This document shows, piece by piece, positions 59,427-64,000 of a stretch of DNA of 64,000 bases. Each line of letters starts with the position of its first letter. The stretch's first letter is position 1. Source of the DNA: Candidatus Nanoarchaeia archaeon (GTDB taxonomy: Archaea > Nanobdellota > Nanobdellia > SCGC-AAA011-G17 > JAFCDX01); assembly GCA_028716945.1 (NCBI GenBank), contig JAQUOT010000001.1, forward strand, positions 62,001-126,000. Direction: 5' to 3'. The position numbers and the translations under genes are program-made. The notes beneath the pieces were generated by a model. The model searched no databases. It worked only from the letters and a program-made list of their open reading frames with translations, and was not told where the DNA came from.

Positions 59427-59973
59427 AATTCTTCACCTTTCCATCTTTATGAATTTTAAAAATCTTTGAAATAATCTTTTCTTTGGATAATTTGCTGTAA
59501 AAAGGTAATTGTACAACTTCTCCACCAATCTTTTTAATAAAAGCACTTCCAGGAACTTTTTTCCATTTTGGAGCAGATATAAGAATTATTTTTGGTTTTC
59601 CATATTGTCCATAAATCTTTTTTAAATTTTCAGTAGGATCAATTTCTTGTTGGGTTATTACTACATCAACACATCTTAACCCAGAAATAATAGCAACTCT
59701 TTCTTTCAAATCTGCAATAGGTTCCTCTTTGTAAGATTTTATTGCTTCATCAGTTAATACACCACAAATATGGAAATCTCCTAACAAATTAGCACTTTCT
59801 AAAGCCCTGAGATGTCCATAATGAAACATATCGGCAGTTATTGGAGAATAAACTATCTTTCTTATTTTTTCTTTTTCTACGTTAACAACATCTCCAACCT
59901 TTATTCCTGAGTTTTTAGGAATAGTAATACATAATTGTCCGTTGGATTTATTCTCCCAGACTTGCTTTTTCAT
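59419..59973 (-). CDS. SpoVT/AbrB-like domain fused to cytidylyltransferase
   Basis: N-term GQLCITIPKNSGIKVGDVVNVEKEKIRK (AbrB-like) followed by IVYSPITADMFHYGHLRALESANLLGDFHICGVLTDEAI. Confidence 0.82.
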   Translation of the reverse strand: MKKQVWENKSNGQLCITIPKNSGIKVGDVVNVEKEKIRKIVYSPITADMFHYGHLRALESANLLGDFHICGVLTDEAIKSYKEEPIADLKERVAIISGLRCVDVVITQQEIDPTENLKKIYGQYGKPKIILISAPKWKKVPGSAFIKKIGGEVVQLPFYSKLSKEKIISKIFKIHKDGKVKNYG

Positions 59974-59975
59974 GC

Positions 59976-59994
59976 CTACTAGTAATACCAGTAG
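59976..59994. promoter_or_regulatory. Inverted repeat CTACT-N9-AGTAG directly upstream of AbrB-cytidylyltransferase fusion
   Basis: Lies between the start codon (59971-59973 complement) and a TATA-like TTTAAATA on the minus strand. Confidence 0.4.
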
Positions 59995-60078
59995 TATTTA
60001 AAGTTTATTGTACTTAAATATAGTAATCGTTTTCATAACATTTATAAATTGTTTAAATTCAATTATTTAGGGGTTTTA

Positions 60079-60858
60079 ATGAAGGAAAAGATAACTCTAG
60101 CTGATTTAAAAAAGGATAGACATGGTAAATGTAAAAATTTACCTATTGAGTTTAAACCTTTAAGTAGAGTCTCTCCTTATGTTTCATATTTCTTTATAAA
60201 ATTCTTGCCCTTTACTCCAAACCAAGTTAGTTTTATGTGGGGTATCCTTGGTTTAATTAGTGTTTTAGTTATGAGTTTTGGAGGATATTGGAATTTATTA
60301 ACTGGAATATTAATTTTTCATCTTTCTATTTTATTAGATTATGTTGATGGAGATATGGCTAGGGCTTTGAAGAAAAAAACCATTGGAGGAACTTATCTTG
60401 ATGCTTTTTTTTCATGGACTTTAAGAGCTCTTTTAATGTTAGGATTAGGAACTGGTCTTTTCAATTATTCTAATAATATTATTTATTACTATTTAGGAAT
60501 TTGGTGTTGTATTTTGCTTCTTATAGACAACTTAACTAAATTAAAAGTACATGAAACTATGGTAAGTCTTGGAAAATATGATCTATTAAAGAAGTTAATC
60601 GATGAACGAGAAGAGAATTATGAAAAAGGACGTAAAGACAGTACAGAAAACTGGAAACAAACAAGTATATTCCAAAAAATAAAATTCTATCTTCCAAGAT
60701 TCTTAACTCCAAATGGAATGTTCTCTTTATTATTCTTCTCTATAATTTTTAATTTCTCACAGTATTACTTAATTTTAATGTCAATTATAGTTCTTCCATT
60801 CTTCATAAGAAATTTCATAGCAATTTATAAGAGAATAGGAAACATAGCTAATAATTAG
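60079..60858 (+). CDS. CDP-alcohol phosphatidyltransferase family protein (altered motif)
   Basis: DYVDGDMARALKKKTIGGTYLDAFFSW = D-x2-DG-x2-AR-x8-G-x3-D-x3-S. Confidence 0.85.
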   Translation: MKEKITLADLKKDRHGKCKNLPIEFKPLSRVSPYVSYFFIKFLPFTPNQVSFMWGILGLISVLVMSFGGYWNLLTGILIFHLSILLDYVDGDMARALKKKTIGGTYLDAFFSWTLRALLMLGLGTGLFNYSNNIIYYYLGIWCCILLLIDNLTKLKVHETMVSLGKYDLLKKLIDEREENYEKGRKDSTENWKQTSIFQKIKFYLPRFLTPNGMFSLLFFSIIFNFSQYYLILMSIIVLPFFIRNFIAIYKRIGNIANN

Positions 60859-60865
60859 GATAAAC

Positions 60866-62965
60866 ATGACTGAAGAGAAAAAAAATTGTTTAGATAGAGT
60901 AATAGATTTTATCTTTTCAAAGGATTATAGAAAATATTTAGTTTTATTTGTAATAATTGGAGGACTTTTACGTTATCTTTTAGTTAATAGTATCTCTTTT
61001 TTGGGAGATGAAATGGTTCACGGACCACACGCTATTAATATTATTAGCACAAACAAAATAGGAATTTTACAACAATCTATCTTATGGTTTTATTTAACAG
61101 ATATAGGATATAAGATCTTAGGAGTAACTGCCTTTTCTGCGAGATTTTTATCTTTCTTTTTTGGAGTATTATCAATTTTAGTTTTATACTTAGTAACAAA
61201 AGAAATATTCAGTAAAAAGACCGCAATGGTTGCTTCTTTCTTGTTAACCATCTCTGCTTTCACAATAAGATTTACTTTAATTGAAATGGATATTACTATG
61301 ATATTTTTCTTATTGTTAGCAACTTATTTCTTTATAAAAGAATTAAAAAAAGGACAACTTTCTTATATAGCTGCAGCAATTATCGGTATTGCTTCTTTAA
61401 TTAAATCAATTGCATTATTTTTTGCTGTAGGATTTGGTGTTTCATATATTTATTATAAATATAAAACCGCAGAAAACAAAAAACAAATACTAAGCTCAAA
61501 AGATTGGGGTCAAGGTATAAGATTTACATTAATAATTTTATTATTTTTTAGTACAGTATTAATTTTTAATTTCTTATTATATCAAGATAAAGGTATTACA
61601 GATACTATATTTGCTAAATTCTTTGATATTAATAAAGAAGTTTATGCAAACCAAGCAGGGTTTAATGAAGGATTTTCTGTAATCAATATGTTTGTTGGAG
61701 CAGGCAGTGTAATTAAATCTGTTTTCTTAATACAAGACCCTATTTTGTTTATACTTGGAATCTTAGGAATTTTATTAATCTTCTTACACAAAGGAGATAG
61801 ACTTTGGAAAAATGTTATTTTAATCTTGATGATTGTTCCATTCTTTATACAAACTGGTTCAGATTTATTATCTACGCATTTTGTGCCTTACATTCCTTTG
61901 TTATGTATGTTTGGTGCATCTTTTTTAATATTTATAGAAAATAAAACAAAAAAATATTCAAAAAATATCTTGCCTGCAATATTGCTTTTAATTTTTATTG
62001 TTAATTTATTTTTTATTCCAATTGGTTCTCCAACAATTAGTCACATAACTAGTAAGAGTGCAAATATAGAAATGAGAGATTATGCAATTAAAAACATTGA
62101 AGATAATGCTATTGTATTTGTTGACCCAAGAGTATATGGTGGAAGAACAGCATGGATGTTTAATGATAAATATTATTTAGATGCTTCTTACACTGCTGAA
62201 TTTAATAATAAATTAGCAAGTTCTGCTGGAAAAGAATCCGCTACTCCAATATATTACATCGAATGTGCAAGAGATGATTGTGGTTGGGGTACTGTTACAG
62301 ATAATGCACTTAACAAAACCTCAGAAGGGATATTACAATTCTTCCAATCAAACGCAAAATTAGTTGAAAATATTAAAGGAGGGGGAAATTACGATGAAAA
62401 AGCAGGAGAATCCTATTATAATATTTATAAAATGCAAATATTAGTAAAACCAGCAATCTATGATTATGTTATTAATACCCATGAATGGTTCTACTATCCT
62501 GTAAGATATAATAAGGAATCTTTTGATCAGTATGAAGTACACAATTTCTTTTATAGAATCTTAGATATTTTCGGGCATATTGTACTTTACTTTGCAATAC
62601 TAGCATCCTTACTAATCCCAATTTATTTGGTATATCTATTAGCTAAAGATAAAGAAGGAAAAGATGAAGAAGAAGTGAAAGGTAAATTCGAAATAAATTA
62701 CAAAAGAACATTAATAATCTTAGGAATTATTTTTGTAGCATTCATTGGAATAGCAACTTATTTACATTATTCACATAAAAGTATGATGGTTGAACATTGT
62801 AACTCGTTAGGAATGGATATGGATCATTACGCTAATGGAGAATTATATTGTTTGAATAAAACAGACAGTTCTTATAGAGCATTCTATTACGTAGGAAAAG
62901 GTTTAAGTTATGAAATAACTACAGAAATGCAATTGCATGACGAATGGAGAACTAATTCAAAGTAA
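60866..62965 (+). CDS. PMT/ArnT-like GT39-type membrane glycosyltransferase
   Basis: GGLLRYLLVNSISFLGDEMVHGPHAI, TAFSARFLSFFFGVLSILVLYLVTKEIF, multi-TM. Confidence 0.8.
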   Translation: MTEEKKNCLDRVIDFIFSKDYRKYLVLFVIIGGLLRYLLVNSISFLGDEMVHGPHAINIISTNKIGILQQSILWFYLTDIGYKILGVTAFSARFLSFFFGVLSILVLYLVTKEIFSKKTAMVASFLLTISAFTIRFTLIEMDITMIFFLLLATYFFIKELKKGQLSYIAAAIIGIASLIKSIALFFAVGFGVSYIYYKYKTAENKKQILSSKDWGQGIRFTLIILLFFSTVLIFNFLLYQDKGITDTIFAKFFDINKEVYANQAGFNEGFSVINMFVGAGSVIKSVFLIQDPILFILGILGILLIFLHKGDRLWKNVILILMIVPFFIQTGSDLLSTHFVPYIPLLCMFGASFLIFIENKTKKYSKNILPAILLLIFIVNLFFIPIGSPTISHITSKSANIEMRDYAIKNIEDNAIVFVDPRVYGGRTAWMFNDKYYLDASYTAEFNNKLASSAGKESATPIYYIECARDDCGWGTVTDNALNKTSEGILQFFQSNAKLVENIKGGGNYDEKAGESYYNIYKMQILVKPAIYDYVINTHEWFYYPVRYNKESFDQYEVHNFFYRILDIFGHIVLYFAILASLLIPIYLVYLLAKDKEGKDEEEVKGKFEINYKRTLIILGIIFVAFIGIATYLHYSHKSMMVEHCNSLGMDMDHYANGELYCLNKTDSSYRAFYYVGKGLSYEITTEMQLHDEWRTNSK

Positions 62966-63005
62966 TGTTTATAAACTCTTAATTTTTAAATTTATTCGCA
63001 TTAAA

Positions 63006-64000
63006 ATGAAAGTTTTATTTGTTTGCCCACCAACAAGCCAAGAAGAAAGGTATGGTAAACTAAAGGATATAGGAACATTGCATCCTTCTTTAGGAATAGC
63101 ATATGTAGCAGCTGCTGCAGAAAAAGCAGGACATATTGTAAAAGTAATAGATTCAGAAGCATTAGGTTATACTTATGAAAATATTAAAAAAGGAATAGAA
63201 GAATTCAAGCCAGAAGTAATAGGAATGCAAACTTATTGCACAAACCTATCTAGATGTTATAAAATTGCAGAAATTGCAAAGAATTTTGATAAAAATATAA
63301 AAATTGTTCTTGGTGGAGCTCAAGTAACTTTATTCCATGATAGTATAAAAGAAAAGAATACTGATTTTATTATTTATGGAGAAGGAGAAGTTGCTTTTGT
63401 TAATCTTTTAAAATGTTTACATGAAAAAAGTCCTTTAAAAAATGTAAATGGTTTAATCTGGAAAAATAAAAACAAAATAATAACAAATAAACCGCAGGAA
63501 TTAATAAAAGACGTTAGCGAATTACCTTTTCCAGCAAGACATTTATTTCCTATGGAAAAATATCATTCTTCAGCTAACTTAAGAGGTAAAAAAACATTAA
63601 ATATAATGACTTCAAGAGGTTGCCCATTCAGATGTGCTTATTGCGCAGGACATAGAACCTTTGGAAGAACTCATAGATTTAACAGTCCAGAAAAAGTAAT
63701 TCAAGAAATAAATATTTTAGTTGATGAATATAGAGCAGACAGCATACAATTCTATGATGAAACTTTTACTGCAAACAGAGAAAGAGTTATGAAATTATGT
63801 GATGCTTTAATAGAAAATAATAAACAAAGAAAGAAAAAATTAACTTGGTCTTGTTTTACCAGAGTACATTTAGTTGATCTAGAATTGTTAAAGAAAATGA
63901 AACAAGCAGGTTGTTATTTAATATTTTATGGATTTGAATCAGGAGTTCAGAGATTATTGGATTTAATTAAAAAAGATATAACTTTAGAACAACAAAAAAA
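63006..64000 (+). CDS. B12-binding-domain radical SAM protein (partial, runs off window end)
   Basis: MKVLFVCPPTSQEERYGKLKDIGTLHPSLGIAYVAAAAEKAGH...TSRGCPFRCAYCAGHRTFGRTHRF. Confidence 0.88.
   Translation, partial: MKVLFVCPPTSQEERYGKLKDIGTLHPSLGIAYVAAAAEKAGHIVKVIDSEALGYTYENIKKGIEEFKPEVIGMQTYCTNLSRCYKIAEIAKNFDKNIKIVLGGAQVTLFHDSIKEKNTDFIIYGEGEVAFVNLLKCLHEKSPLKNVNGLIWKNKNKIITNKPQELIKDVSELPFPARHLFPMEKYHSSANLRGKKTLNIMTSRGCPFRCAYCAGHRTFGRTHRFNSPEKVIQEINILVDEYRADSIQFYDETFTANRERVMKLCDALIENNKQRKKKLTWSCFTRVHLVDLELLKKMKQAGCYLIFYGFESGVQRLLDLIKKDITLEQQK

Noticed and set aside
54464-59973. Complete fosfomycin biosynthesis cluster
   Set aside because: No cupin epoxidase (Fom4/HppE-like) or resistance kinase ORF is visible; only the early steps are supported.

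Overview
AT-rich archaeal window with short intergenic gaps. Gene content (type IV pilin locus, aTrm56, SecDF, MNT/HEPN pairs, thrombospondin/MopE-like surface proteins, BHB-type tRNA introns) suggests a DPANN/Woesearchaeota-like genome; the taxonomy is inference. Main blocks: (i) transport and metabolism genes 1-8.6 kb (IorAB, DedA, split MgtE, PLD-like); (ii) three tRNA genes, each carrying non-canonical bulge-helix-bulge (BHB) introns, plus a LAGLIDADG ORF that runs into tRNA-Thr; (iii) an archaeal type IV pilus operon at 11.7-20.8 kb whose secretion ATPase carries a ~516-aa intein; (iv) large Cys-rich surface proteins, SecF/SecD, salvage enzymes and two MNT-HEPN modules at 26-45 kb; (v) a surface-glycoconjugate cluster at 45-64 kb containing a phosphonate pathway that resembles the early fosfomycin pathway: cytidylyltransferase-PEP mutase fusion, phosphonopyruvate decarboxylase, Fe-alcohol dehydrogenase and B12-binding radical SAM, next to an AbrB-cytidylyltransferase fusion and a CDP-alcohol phosphatidyltransferase with an altered catalytic motif. 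Two observations stand out. First, the tRNA-Ser gene at 20829-20967 has a 17-nt tandem duplication of its intron 3' splice site plus anticodon; the copies differ only at wobble base 34 (CGA vs GGA), so alternative splicing could give two tRNAs from one gene. Second, the Fom1/Fom2/FomC/Fom3-like phosphonate cluster appears wired to lipid or glycan chemistry. All assignments were made by eye from the sequence and the supplied ORF track; no searches were run.
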